From the NCBI GenBank assembly GCA_037178975.1, contig JASJZH010000003.1, forward strand, positions 8,680,001 through 8,744,000: a stretch of DNA of 64,000 bases, in the 5' to 3' direction. The DNA comes from Oscheius tipulae. Lineage: Eukaryota; Nematoda; Chromadorea; Rhabditida; Rhabditidae. Positions 1 through 10,725 of the stretch are shown here, piece after piece. The notes under the pieces were generated by a model. That model saw only the letters and a list, made by a program, of their open reading frames with translations. It was not told the origin of the DNA and did not search any database. Each line of letters starts with the position of its first letter. The stretch's first letter is position 1. Both the position numbers and the translations under genes were made by a program.

Positions 1-135
1 CTCGCAGTTTTTTCCACCTCCGAGACCTCGTTCACCCACGGCCAGATTGACGGGAACCTCGTCTTCCAGTGCCCGGTATGCGAGAGAAGACTGCTAGTTA
101 GTTACAGGCAGAACAGAGACATTATTGCGCTTTAG
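1..135 (+). CDS. 3' end of an unknown gene (partial)
   Basis: Frame 1 is open from the window edge to a TAG at 133-135 and gives 44 residues. They include a CPVC pair and end in DIIAL. Codon choice is C-ending as in the neighbouring real genes. A possible GT donor (gtatgcgag) near 76 could instead splice this exon elsewhere. The family is not recognisable from so short a piece. The F-box gene starts 91 bp downstream on the same strand, so this is probably the tail of the preceding gene. Confidence 0.35.
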   Translation, partial: LAVFSTSETSFTHGQIDGNLVFQCPVCERRLLVSYRQNRDIIAL

Positions 136-225
136 TAGTAGGGAGATCATTCACCGCTTTTGATCAAATAGCGTTCTTATCGATTTCAGAGTTGAATCTC
201 ACCTCGCAGTTTTTTTTTTGTGGTA

Positions 226-1582
226 ATGCTCGCACAACTTCCTGACAACCTTCTTCTTCGGTGTATTCAGAAGGTAAAGCTAACTTGTTCAAGTGTTCTG
301 TCATCGCCTCTTTGTTTTCACCACTCTTTTCTTCTCAAATCTCCGACCTCAGACCGAAGAACTCTCCTTTACTCGTCTTCGCCGAACATGTAAAGGCCTC
401 CGCGATTTTGTCGACAACAATGTTTACAATCTAAGAATCTCTTGCACTGACCGTTTTACAACCAGGGTGAAATTCATCTTTGCAGCAGAGGTTGGACTGT
501 TTCAGTTTTTAACTGTTCTTTTTAGCATAAGGTCGAAGTGAACACCATAAACGGGAGTGGGGTGCTAACCTCAAGGCAGACAGTTGAAATCGAAAGTCTT
601 TGGGGATACTATTTCTATGGCGTCCACTTATCATACGTTCTTTCCGACCCATGGAATAGCACCGACGAATTCGGCAAGAGAGTCGCTGAAGTAATGAAGA
701 CGGCCAAGATTATTCGGTGCGGACGTCTGGTGACTTTCATGTGTGACCTTCAACCAGGTGCTCTGGCCAGTGCATTCAGAACTATCAAGTTTGAGAGTTT
801 TTCCTCGTGGAATGTCCCAAAACTGTATAATTATCCGGAAGTACTGGTAGGTAGTACAACTCACAAATTACATAGGCTACCCAGAACTGCAAGAAAGCCG
901 AGTTTTTAATAAGTATACCTGGTAGTATATGCCGTGGTACTGCTGCTATTACCGTAGGGGATGACAGGATCAGCGGCAAAGTGATTTTATCGATTCTGGA
1001 AAGGAACAAGTCGATGGAGGAGTTTTGCACCGTCATCGATGTAAGTTGTGCGGTTCTGTATCTCTGCGTCTCTGTTTCTCTGATAGATCATATTCAGGAT
1101 CTTGCACACCTGAAGATCGAAACAGACATTGACATCGATTTCCGTTTTCCATACCATTATAAAGACGGACGCCAAGCTGTCAATTGGATTTCAAACTGGG
1201 ATTTGAAGCGCAGCATATCGTTCGACGAATGGGATTTTATACTCGAAGAATTTGAAAATACAGTTGATCTTCACGTGTTCCTGAAAAGAGGACCCAGAAA
1301 AGATATAATGATTTTGCTTGAGGCAAGCCACGCTGTAAGTTTAGAAAATACATCCTTTTGAGACGGAGAAACGATGTCTTTCAGAGCACAAATTTTTATT
1401 TGTCCACTGTCGATCTTCAAAGTGTGCAGAGCATTTTCAATATTCTGTACAACATCCGGCCCGGCGGACTGATACAGCGCGTAGTGGACTTCTCCTGTCT
1501 CCACGACAAATGGATCGACTACGAGGGAGACGATCTCTTCGACAGACTCTTCGCCGACTTCCAAACCCTCTGGCTGAAGTGA
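226..1582 (+). CDS. F-box protein
   Basis: Six exons join in phase: 226-273, 353-466, 526-850, 958-1040, 1098-1334 and 1385-1582, giving about 334 aa. The first two exons encode an F-box at residues 4-45 (LPDNLLLRCIQK then LRRTCKGLRDFVD). This is the Skp1-binding helix set that recruits substrates to SCF ubiquitin ligases. The rest has no Kelch, WD40 or LRR pattern that I can see and resembles the divergent C-terminal halves of nematode F-box proteins. The exon 3/4 junction uses GTA-G|gtagtac with acceptor accgtag because only that pair keeps phase. An AG acceptor-like site lies 17 nt upstream of the ATG, which fits a trans-spliced 5' end. AATAAA follows at 1611. The F-box call is firm; the substrate is unknown. 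Confidence 0.8.
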
Positions 1583-3480
1583 TTTTGATCTATCCAAACC
1601 ATTTGGTCACAATAAACTGAAAGTTGCCGTACATGTCCGAAGATGGAGTGACAGTTACGTTTGGTCCTACTGTGATGTCTTAACTGTACCAAAAGACGCG
1701 TGTCAGGTCATTTTTGAAAGTCATGAACTAGCAAACATAGACTTTAAAAAAAACTACCGTCGTACTTTGCATACGTGCGTTTGTCCATTTTTTACGCATT
1801 TACCCATGTAAGAGCTTTTTAAAATATCTTTTTGGCATTAAATTGAACTAAAATGGGAACAGGTTGAACCGAGAGCAAAGGACCAGGACAGGCTCATAGA
1901 AGGGTATAGAAACCGAGCAAAGTTCGAGATTCTAGTCGGGATCACTTGCCGCCTCTATGATCTGAAACCACTCTTAGCCGTCCTCTCAACTGACCCATAT
2001 AAGTCGTCAGGACGCTTTCAATTCTCTCAGAGGCTCTCCTCAAGTCATTCTTCCAATATGGCCGGCGTCTGCCCAAGAGTGTTGGTTGAAGCCATTCTGT
2101 CGTCCTCTTCCGCTACCCAACTCAGCCAGCCTTCTCGCCCATTTTAGCTTATGCCTCCAGATCAAGAATATAGGGAAGCCCGGATCTTCTTCTCTTGAGT
2201 TTTAGCTTACTTCAAAAAAAAATTAAACTTCTTAACATGTTACTGTTAATCCCAGTCAACATCTACTAGTTCTAAATGCCCAAAAGTCTCTGTGTGTATG
2301 TGTCCGTCTGTCTGAGGCCCTAATTGCCAATTTGTCACAGTTACTTTGTGACAGTAACTACTGTTCGCAAACAGCATTCCTAGTGAGTGACCACACTCAG
2401 TATAAAACTCTCTCTCACTAAAGCGAGACTGTGTCTGTATATCTGGATGTTTATAGATGCCTATGTCACAGGGGGCACCGCCTCTCGCTGTAGCTCCGCT
2501 GTGAATCGTAACAGCTTGCGTTCAATCCAATTATATGGTTTTTCGGATTACGTAGTCGGCTGGTAAGCCCAGGGATAACAAACCTGGGCTGGCTCAACCT
2601 GGACGCGAACATTTCGGCCAAGTTTGTGATGCCTGGTCCGCCACGTCCGTGGATGTCGATGCGTCTACACGATAATGTCGTAAGTAATGCAATGGCCGCC
2701 GCATTAAATTCAAATCATTTTGGGCCTACCGTATCGAACGAGCCAAAGATGGCCAGTTAATTGGTTCTGACTAGTTCCAAATCCCATGAGCAATACCACA
2801 GATCAAAATCAGTCATTCCGGCGTCAAAATGCCTTTTTTTTTAAAGTTTTGCAATGTTCTGCATAGCTGATTTCTTATCCCAGGGGTTTTCTCGACGGGA
2901 CCACAATACGCCATTTGCGCGGCTGGATGACAAATTCTACTTTTACCATTTGCTCTGTTAGTCTACTTTTATCCATTTCTTTATCCATTTTTTCCGTGCC
3001 TCTCCCAAATGCTTCAAAATTGTGAAGAGAAATGAGCTTGCCTTAGATTTACGTGTTTAATGTATTTCGTGAACGTTTTTCCGCCTTTCCCTGCAATTTT
3101 GGCATACTTTTTTTTCGTAATATTCTTACTCCTAGAGCCCGTAACTAACTTCAAATGATGTAGAGTAAGCAGAAATAGAGTGAAAATTGTTAGAAGGCCC
3201 GTGTATTGGTGAATTGAAAGTATAGAGAACTGTTTTCTTACTCACTTGCCAATTTCTTGTTCCTTCAGCTTAACAGGCAATTTTCTTGTTTATACCATGT
3301 TGGCCAGCTCTAGAAGGTGTTAAACTATTGAAAAAATCCTGGGAATGGCCGAAGGACTAAGTTTACATCTTTTCCGAGATTCGCAGCCCTTTTTTCCTGT
3401 TCCGTTACTTTTTATCCTTCAGCCACAGTCGCACAATCTACCTCTTCTGACAATCTTAGGAGTCTTTTCCACGCAAAAAA
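1583..3480. other. Intergenic region with repeat relics
   Basis: No gene model holds here. The region carries the polyadenylation signal of the F-box gene (1611-1616). It also has a degenerate minus-strand segment resembling the C-terminal end of a non-LTR reverse transcriptase (1861-2160), a short inverted repeat around GTCACAGTTACTTTGTGAC near 2336, and one copy of the GGCCAAGTTTGTGATGCCTGG repeat (2582-2636). The remainder is AT-rich with no supported feature. Confidence 0.6.
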
Positions 3481-3620
3481 GATACAAAAGAGCGAGAAAT
3501 GGCTGATAACCTGTTGTTTCCGTTCTTTCCATCTCCGTCCACAATTTTTGGCCATTTCATCCTTCCTTCCAATTTCTTCTCCAAAAAAGTTCCGTCCAGA
3601 AATGCGCCCTATTGCAAAAG

Positions 3621-3667
3621 GGCGCGAAAATGTGGCTCCGTTGGGTTGCGAAATTGCCTTTTGGCGC
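3621..3667 (+). promoter_or_regulatory. Two E2F-like sites upstream of RPA1
   Basis: GGCGCGAAA at 3621-3629 is the reverse complement of TTTCGCGCC, a perfect TTTSGCGCS E2F consensus. TTTGGCGC at 3660-3667 is a second site matching 8 of 9 positions. Both lie 57-103 bp before the RPA1 ATG. RPA genes are well-known S-phase E2F targets in animals; that these sites work here is inference. Confidence 0.5.
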
Positions 3668-3723
3668 AGTCCTTCTCTTCTTCTTTTTTCCCCAAACAAA
3701 TCTCGACCTTTTTTCCCAGAAAA

Positions 3724-6700
3724 ATGACAGCTATCAACATACCAGCCGACACCCTGGCCAAGATTCAGCATGCCATCAAGCATGGTCAGATCGAGCTCAC
3801 TGCCGGAGCTATAAAGGTCCGTTTTTTTCGCATGAGAAACGTATCAATTTCCATTTTAGAGGGCCTTTGAGAATGAGGGCGACATTAAGGAGGCAGCCAT
3901 TCTGCAGCTGGTCAACTTCAAATGGACCGATGAGAACGGAGCTCCCGGAACCTGCGCCAGAGGCAAGATGCACGATGGGGTCCACTACTACAAGTGTAAG
4001 TTTCGTGTAGTATGTAAATCGGATTAACGACCTTGCCAGAGCGTGTAAGAATCAGTGTATTTTTGTTCTTTAAAATCCTAGAGTCATTCTGGGCATAAAT
4101 AGTCTTCGTGCCCCGAAAAAATAATGGGTTTCGGCATTGAAACCGCGACACCTCAGTGCCACAGCCGTCTATGACATGCCGGAGCGCTTAAACCTGTAGT
4201 ATGAAGCCTAAGAAACCTCTCAAGTCACATTGCGACGTTTTCTGGCTCCTGGAAGTCAGTAAATTGCCAGAGGTTGTTAGAGCGTACAACTAGGTGAAAC
4301 AGGGCTTGTTTTGTTATGACAATGCCCACAATATGTTTGCTCGTGGGAACGGATATATGCTAGAACAAGATCTTGAATCTGGCTGACCCCACATTCCCAC
4401 CAGGATGGCTTTCGCCCATTAGAAGCCAGGATTTTTGTAAACCTGCCCAAATATCTTTGGGACTCTTTTCCATGCCTTTTTCTAATCTGCTTGTTGTAAA
4501 GTTTGTCGTCCACAGGGATCAAACCCGATTCATCTAGTTTGTAGTGGCGCCACTTCACCAACTGTTTTCGCTAAAGCTTTGAAGGGCTGTTAACTTTGTT
4601 TGGAGGATGGAACCCCCCCCCCCCCCCCCCACAAATATGATTGCAGATTCTTATCCAGCTCAAAATATAAAACTCCGATGGATGCAAAACAATCCCAAAA
4701 ACAGCATATTCTTCACCATTTTCAGTCTTCTTCTTCTCTTCGGACCTGGCCAACCAGATGCGACGCGAGAATCTCGTGGGCAAGACGGACATGGCCGCCG
4801 GCACCGGCGGCGAGATCATCCTGCTCACCCGGGCCCATTACTCGCTGGCCAACAAGACCAAGAATGGGTCAGTTGGCCATGTTTTTGACAAAAGAAAAAT
4901 GAATTTTTAGAAGCGCCGTCTTTGTCGTCGACGAGTACCAGCTGCTATCGCGCGGCAACCAGTGCCTCGATGCGAAAATGGTTGAGCATCAGGGAACTCC
5001 GGAGGTTTGGAATTTTTCCCCTGGATTTAGCTATGAGTAATCGTCTCGGGAACTATTTCACTGCTTAGATCGTTGACAGCATCAGTGATGACCAAATTTC
5101 AATATTCTCCTACTCGGCTCGGCCCAGCATTGGATACACGGCTGGTTTGGGACGAGTAGGAATCGAACTCGTGGTTTTTTTTTTTGCTGAAAGCCTATAT
5201 ACTAGGAATTTCGGCGTCTCAGCCATCCCAATTCTTTTTTAACAGCTCCTGCTTTTCATGACCAGGGTCCTCGAATCATCCTTTGACATGTCTTCGTTTT
5301 TTACAGCATTTTAACATAATATGTGCATTTGTACAACTGAAGCTCAGCAATAATGCTCCTATTTCTTTTGCTGCTAGCCTCGCCTTCTTGCTCGACTACA
5401 ACATCTCTATTTACAGTACGACTCCCTGTCTTTACCCAAAACTGTTCTCCAGACCGTTCACATCAAACAGGTGGTATATGCAGAAGTGCAATTTTAACAT
5501 TAGAGTGCGCACCGACTCTTATAACATAAGGTCCCCGACGTATCGGCAAAACACCCTAAGCAATTTCGATACGCGGCATATATGTTAGACGAGTTGGTGC
5601 GCACTCCAAAGTCAAAATGGAACGCCCGTCCACAAATCTCGTTTTCATTTTGATCGTTCTGTTCCATCCACTCACTGTCTTGTGCATTGATACTTTCAAT
5701 GTTGAGCAGCCCAAAATCATCAATTTCTCCGAACTTGTTCTCCTAGAACTTTTGTAAACTTGATTTTGACACATGTTTCTATCGAAGTTCGGCCCCTAAA
5801 TATGAATCAAAAAAACCGCTTCAAAATTGCCCTTCGGGCCACTTTGACTTCAGCTGAGTATTCAATGCGGTCTAGCTGATGTCAATGGGCCCATTTTTAA
5901 CCTGATTATCCTGCAAAAATCCTAGCATTTTCACTTTCGCGCTCTATTGACAACGAGATTTCAGGCCATAGAGCTCTATCGCAGCTACAAGCCGACCACC
6001 TTCCTCTCTCTCCCCTGGAACGGTCCCACAGATATGCCAGCCACAACGAATGCTCCCCAGCCTGCCAGATCTGCTGCTCCAGCTCCTCCCCCGGCTCGTA
6101 CGGCTCCTCCGCCTCGTGGAAATGCCGGTCTCGGAGCCGGAAACATCATCCCGATCAACATGCTCACCCCATACCTGCCCAAATGGCGCATCTTGGGCGT
6201 CTGTACAGATGCTGAGCCCATGAGGGAGATCAACACGGCCAGAGGACCCACCAAGGTTGGTTTCCCCTTGTTTCATGACCCCTAACATGTTGGTTTAATC
6301 GATTTTCGAGGTGAAAACGCGGGAGGAGACTCATTTGGGATCATTTGCAAGTAAATTGACCTGTTTGGAGCACCGTGTGTACTCGAGAAATCGTGTAAAG
6401 TCTTGGAAAGCCTATAGAAGCTTATTAAAAAAAAGTTTATCACCTTCGGGGACCGAACCCGGATAGTCCGGGTCCAAGTCCGCCAACTTATTGCCTGAGC
6501 CATGCTGAAAAACATTTTTAAGTGTCCGGGGATCGAATCCAGGATCTCTAGATCTTAGTCTGGCTATAACCTGCTGAGCCAAAAAAACAAGATTTCCCCC
6601 GACTACTGCCCAATTCCTCGATTTCAGGTGTTCAACTTCACTCTCACCGATAAGCAGGGCTCCGGAATTCGTCTCGCTGCCTTCGGAGAGGCCGCCATTC

Positions 6701-9420
6701 GTGGATCGAGCCTCATTCAGGCCGACTGTACCTATTATATCAGCGGCGGACAGGTCAAACAGGCCAACAAGAGGTTCAACACGACCGGACACGACTACGA
6801 AATCACTCTTCGCAACGATACTGAGGTTTTCTGTTTTCTTCCCGCCAAAAAATAAAATTTTTAGATCACTCCCTGCAATGAGAACATCGGCAAACCGGCC
6901 TTCAGTCTCAAGATCTGCCCTCTCGACAGAATTTCGTGTCATAAGGACGAGACTGTCGACGTGTTGGCCGTTGTGGATAAGCTCGAGCCCATTTCTGAGG
7001 TATGGCGGTCTTCTAAAGTAATCCACCTGTATCCAATTTGAGCTGGTGATTTGGCGGGGAGCACAAATCTACTGAACTGACCTTATAGCGAGCCTAAGGC
7101 ACTTAGGCAATATCTCTGTGTATTTGAGAAATATCTGAACTCAAGTAATTTTTGAGAAAACTCAGCGAACTTGCCCGCGTAGCTCAGTCGATTAGTACTC
7201 AAGGTACAAATAATAAAGGCGGGTTTCGTCCGTACAGAACGCCAAATTCAGCCATTAGTTTCGTTTCGAACTTTACTATGCTTATTTGTCCGTCCCCCTT
7301 GCAAACTTTACCACTAATCAAGCAGTTTTTGGGAAAAATTTCTACGATTTGCATATTTAAATTACCACTGTCTTTCTTGCAGTTCACAGCCAAGACCTCC
7401 GGCAAAGAGATGACGAAGCGCGACGTGATTCTGATCGACAAGACTGGCACGCAGGTCACATTCACCTTGTGGAATGAGCAGGCCAAGAATTTTGAGGAGG
7501 AGGCGCTGCATCAGGTCATCGGTATTAAGGGAGCCAATGTCAAGGAGTGGAACGGTATTTTTGTGCTCTTCCCCCCATAAAAATAGCCAAATTTTAGGCG
7601 GTGTGAGTCTCGGCAGTGTGGGCGGGACGAAATGGGAGCTGACGCCCAGCCTGCCGGAGGTCCCTGCCCTCTACGAATGGTACCGCGACGAGCGCCCCGA
7701 AGCCAATATCAAGACCCTGACCGTGACCACGGGCGGAGGAGACTCCCTAGGCAGGGATCTCCGTCTGGCCGCCACCTTCCAGGCTCTTCAGCTCGGCAAT
7801 GAGCCCGAACTTCCAAACGGAAGATACATGTTCTCGAAGGCTCGCATCGTCGAGTTCCGACCCGATAATGCTCTCTACCAGGTAGCTTTTTTGGTAGCTT
7901 GCTTTTTTAACAGAAAGTTTCCCTGCTACGGGGATCGAACCCGGGCCGTCTGGTTCGTAGTAGCGCTTCTTACGAATACACACCAATTTTGAAGAGCTAA
8001 AAGTTTCTTCGGAGGCCGTACACCCTAAAGATGATTGCATATTCTTACTCAGTTCAAAAAAACTACCAAATAGTACTTTACAAAAATGTATAATCTCGGG
8101 CGGGAACACCCGAGTCCGTGGTGTCTACAAATTTGATGGGCTTGCGAGTAACTGTAGCAGAAATAGTGTGTAAAGCCCTTTTCAGGCCTGTCACAACGAC
8201 GGCTGTCAGAAGAAGGTCGTTCAACTGGACAACCAGTACCGCTGCGAGAAGTGCAACACTACGAGCGACTCTTTCAAATGGCTCTTCATGCTCAGTGTAG
8301 GCTCTTTATTTGTCATTTTTAAGCACAAATCTTCTAGATGGAGCTCAGCGACAATACTAGCAACTACTGGGTCACGGTTTTCGGCAAGACGGCCGAGAAG
8401 ATTTTGGGTAAATCTGCCCAGGAGATGGGAGAGCTGAAGGAATATGATGTACGTTTTTTTTTTTTAGAGATATGGTAAAAAAATAAGCTTAGGCCGAAGC
8501 ATACACGAAGGTCTTCGCCGAGCGACGTAACAAGTCCTTCCTGTGGAGAATTCGTTCCAAGCCCGAGACTTACAATGTGAGTTGTTATTTTGGGGGTTTT
8601 TACCTTATTTATATGTTCGGCTCAAGTTTTGCCACATGGTTTAGTCGGTTAGCGCTCCGTTTAGGAAGCAAACGGTCTTGGGTTCGACCCCCCGAGTAGG
8701 CAAACGCTTTCCATCTTTTCACTAAATCCTCGGAAACAGCTGCAGATTTTCGTACAAACAGTTTTTCTAAAGTCAGGGCTTAACAATTTTGCCCTGTGAA
8801 TTAACGAACTAACGTCATTGCGTTACCCAGCGTTATTTCCACCATTATGCTGCAAATCTAGATACATTTCAACGTGCATAATGATTTCAGAAACGTACAT
8901 TCATATTTTGAAACTATGTAGCGCGGACCGAATGAGGCCGGTGCGGTCCGAATTTCTGCGATCTGCAAAAAGTTGTACAAGAACTACAACTTGGCAGAAC
9001 ATCGCATAGCTGGAAAATGCATCCGTGACCCCGGTCCGAAACGCAGGGGCACTGAACTTCGGGTCGGAATTCGGCGAATACCTCGTTTAAATTCGGCGTG
9101 CTGTGGAAAGTCCAAATTGGCCCAAATTATGTAGAGAGCAATCAACGCTTTCCACTGATTTATGACAATTCAAAAATTTTTATGAAACGTGGGTATTAAA
9201 ACCGTTTAGATTTGAGCAAGTTTGAATGAGTGCTAACCGACTGAGCCGTGACAATCTTCAGGTTTTGAACCTTTCAAAGCTGAAAACCCGATATCTGCTA
9301 ATCCACTTTTAGGAAGAGATGCGCATGCGCTATTCGGTTTTCGAGTGTCAGGAGATCAACTGGGAGAAGTACAACCAGGAGCTCGAGAGGGCCCTCGGAG
9401 CCATGAGCAATCTTCCCTAA
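3724..9420 (+). CDS. RPA1: Replication protein A 70 kDa DNA-binding subunit
   Basis: Thirteen exons join in phase: 3724-3816, 3860-3995, 4726-4867, 4911-5004, 5965-6255, 6628-6825, 6865-6999, 7383-7554, 7598-7881, 8186-8296, 8338-8448, 8493-8576 and 9313-9420. The 652 aa product is close to the usual RPA1 length. It binds single-stranded DNA in replication, repair and recombination. The order is an N-terminal OB fold (to about residue 125), a Pro/Ala-rich linker (about 165-205), then DNA-binding folds A, B and C. Fold C carries the zinc ribbon C-x4-C-x12-C-x2-C at residues 517, 522, 535 and 538. The start follows a TTTTCCCAG acceptor-like site by 4 nt. Introns range from 39 nt to about 960 nt, and the long ones contain tRNA-derived SINEs and a foldback. 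RPA1 is the clearest identification in the left half. Confidence 0.93.
4612..4630. repeat. Poly-C tract in RPA1 intron
   Basis: A run of about 19 consecutive C lies inside the second RPA1 intron. It is the longest GC homopolymer in the window and a likely place for length error in the assembly. Confidence 0.8.
5148..5232 (-). repeat. tRNA-derived SINE, degenerate copy
   Basis: On the minus strand it reads from an A-box-like GGCTGAGACGCC to a B-box-like GTTCGATTCC (plus strand GGAATCGAAC at about 5159). The middle is disrupted by a poly-T run. It sits in the RPA1 intron between exons 4 and 5. Confidence 0.4.
5504..5612. repeat. Foldback element (GAGTGCGCACC family)
   Basis: The left arm GAGTGCGCACCGACTC and the right arm, which reads GAGTGCGCACCAACTC on the other strand, are nearly perfect inverted repeats. 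Both continue into TnTAACAT. The inner part contains a second nested inverted pair (CGTATCG ... CGATACG). It lies in an RPA1 intron. Related copies occur at 48735-48870 and, as a half element, near 24338. Confidence 0.75.
6441..6580 (-). repeat. Two tandem tRNA-derived SINE copies
   Basis: Two head-to-tail minus-strand copies lie in the RPA1 intron before exon 6. Each shows a B-box (plus strand GGACCGAACCC and GGATCGAATCC) and an A-box (GCCTGAGCCATGC and GCTGAGCC). Stems are degenerate, so they are not functional tRNA genes. Confidence 0.7.
7171..7240 (+). repeat. tRNA-derived SINE, degenerate
   Basis: An A-box-like GTAGCTCAGTCGATTAGT is followed about 35 nt later by GGGTTTCG, a decayed B-box. 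It lies in the RPA1 intron before exon 8. Confidence 0.5.
7922..7985 (-). repeat. tRNA-derived SINE, degenerate
   Basis: The plus strand shows GGGGATCGAACCCGGG (a B-box in antisense) followed by GGTTCGTAGTAGCGCTTCTTA. It lies in the RPA1 intron after exon 9. Confidence 0.6.
8633..8702 (+). repeat. tRNA-derived SINE
   Basis: A clear A-box (TGGTTTAGTCGGTTAGCG) and B-box (GGGTTCGACCCCC) are about 40 nt apart, as in a tRNA. The acceptor stem does not pair well. It lies in the last RPA1 intron. A further half copy in antisense is at about 9225-9257. Confidence 0.65.
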
Positions 9421-10725
9421 GACCCGCTCTCTCTTAAAACCCATCATTCCGGTACTTTTTTTTTCGCTAATTTGCACCTCAAGATCTCCCCTCCTCGTTC
9501 TGTAATTATACGCTCAATGCAAAACGCTTCATCATCTTAACTTTTGTGACAATTTGTCATATTGTGATCTGATTAAATGATTTTTCGAATTGTTGTGAAA
9601 TTTGATGAGAGAAGCTCGTAGCTTCTGGCGAGGAAGTATCGTTAACTTTTTAGGGGTGTAAATAGTACAAAAAGGAGCTGACGTGTGGTTTTTGGCCCAG
9701 AAGCGGAGTGTTTTGAATTTTAGAAACTGTTGATTTTATGCGGGTATTGGGGAGAAGAGGCAATTTTTGAAAGGGTTGGTAGGGAAATGAAGTGATTTTT
9801 TTAAATGTGAGTTTGGGCAAGGATCTCAATAAAGTAGTCTCCTGAACCAGTTAAAATGTCTTTCCTACCCTTGAAAACATAAAAGCTCTAATAGAAGCAC
9901 AGGGTTACGTTACGCAATTGCGTACAATTTTTAGGGATGAAGACTGCATTTTCGAGCCTTTCGATGTTCTCCAAAATTGTAGCCCATGATCTGTTCTACA
10001 ACTTTGACATACACTCAAAAATGTCGTCTTCAGCCCGAAAAACGCAATTGCGTATTCACTTACGTAACCCTGGGCTTCTACTAGAGCTTATACGGTAGGT
10101 TAGAATTTTGTCATCGGTCCGAATCTGGTGACAAAAGCCGTTACTTCTCTCCCCTTATAGTGTAGTCAGGATTTGCATCAGTTTTACCATGCCTCCTGCT
10201 CAGAAGTCAGAAAAGTTCTGAACCGATTTCTGTGCTTATTCAATTCTCTGAATTCAAAAGTTTCTTTTATGGCATAACAGAAGCATAAATAACAGCTCTT
10301 CATCTCCTTTACAGACTGCCAAATCCTGAAGAGCCATTCCAGTTGCCCAAAATCTTTTCGTCGAATCATCCTTACCATTTTAGAGACAGTCGCTTTCAGT
10401 TAAAAAAGTATTGGCCATCCATGTCAGACGTCTCTTCGCAAATGTCCCAAAACTTTATTTTAGCCTATTATAAGCTTCCAAACCATAACAGAACGCCATG
10501 TTTGGCATAAACTTCTTCACAAACGTCCCGTTATCGTTTTAGCCACTGTCTAGTGATTCAAAGTCATCGAAATTGTGATTTCAATAGCCAGTTTTGCTGT
10601 AAAATTGCTCCGAGACGGTATTTTAGCATTTAGACTGCAAAAATGCACTTTTCGACCTCAGAATGCCTTTTTTCGTTCATAACAAACTCCATAGTATTTG
10701 TAGCTCCTCTCATTTTTAAGTCCAG
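9421..10725. other. Intergenic RPA1-UBA3
   Basis: No gene is visible. The region holds RPA1 3' sequence with a possible ATTAAA polyadenylation signal near 9572, a MITE-like foldback (9880-10095) and AT-rich sequence without supported features. Confidence 0.6.
9880..10095. mobile_element. MITE-like element with ~65-bp terminal inverted repeats
   Basis: The left end reads AAGCTCTAATAGAAGC, then ACAGGGTTACGT and CGCAATTGCGT. The right end is its inverse: ACGCAATTGCGT, ACGTAACCCTGGGC, then TTCTACTAGAGCTT. The arms match over about 65 bp with few mismatches and both run into GTCTTC/GAAGAC. The roughly 80-bp core contains the CTACAACTTTG hairpin motif found elsewhere in the window. There is no coding capacity. 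Confidence 0.8.

Noticed and set aside
6412-7026. Long minus-strand ORF (204 codons) opposite RPA1 exons 6-7
   Set aside because: It is the antisense shadow of well-supported RPA1 exons; codon structure and homology are on the plus strand.
9421-10725. RPA1 and UBA3 as one trans-spliced operon
   Set aside because: The 1.3-kb gap is far larger than usual operon spacing and contains a transposon-like element.
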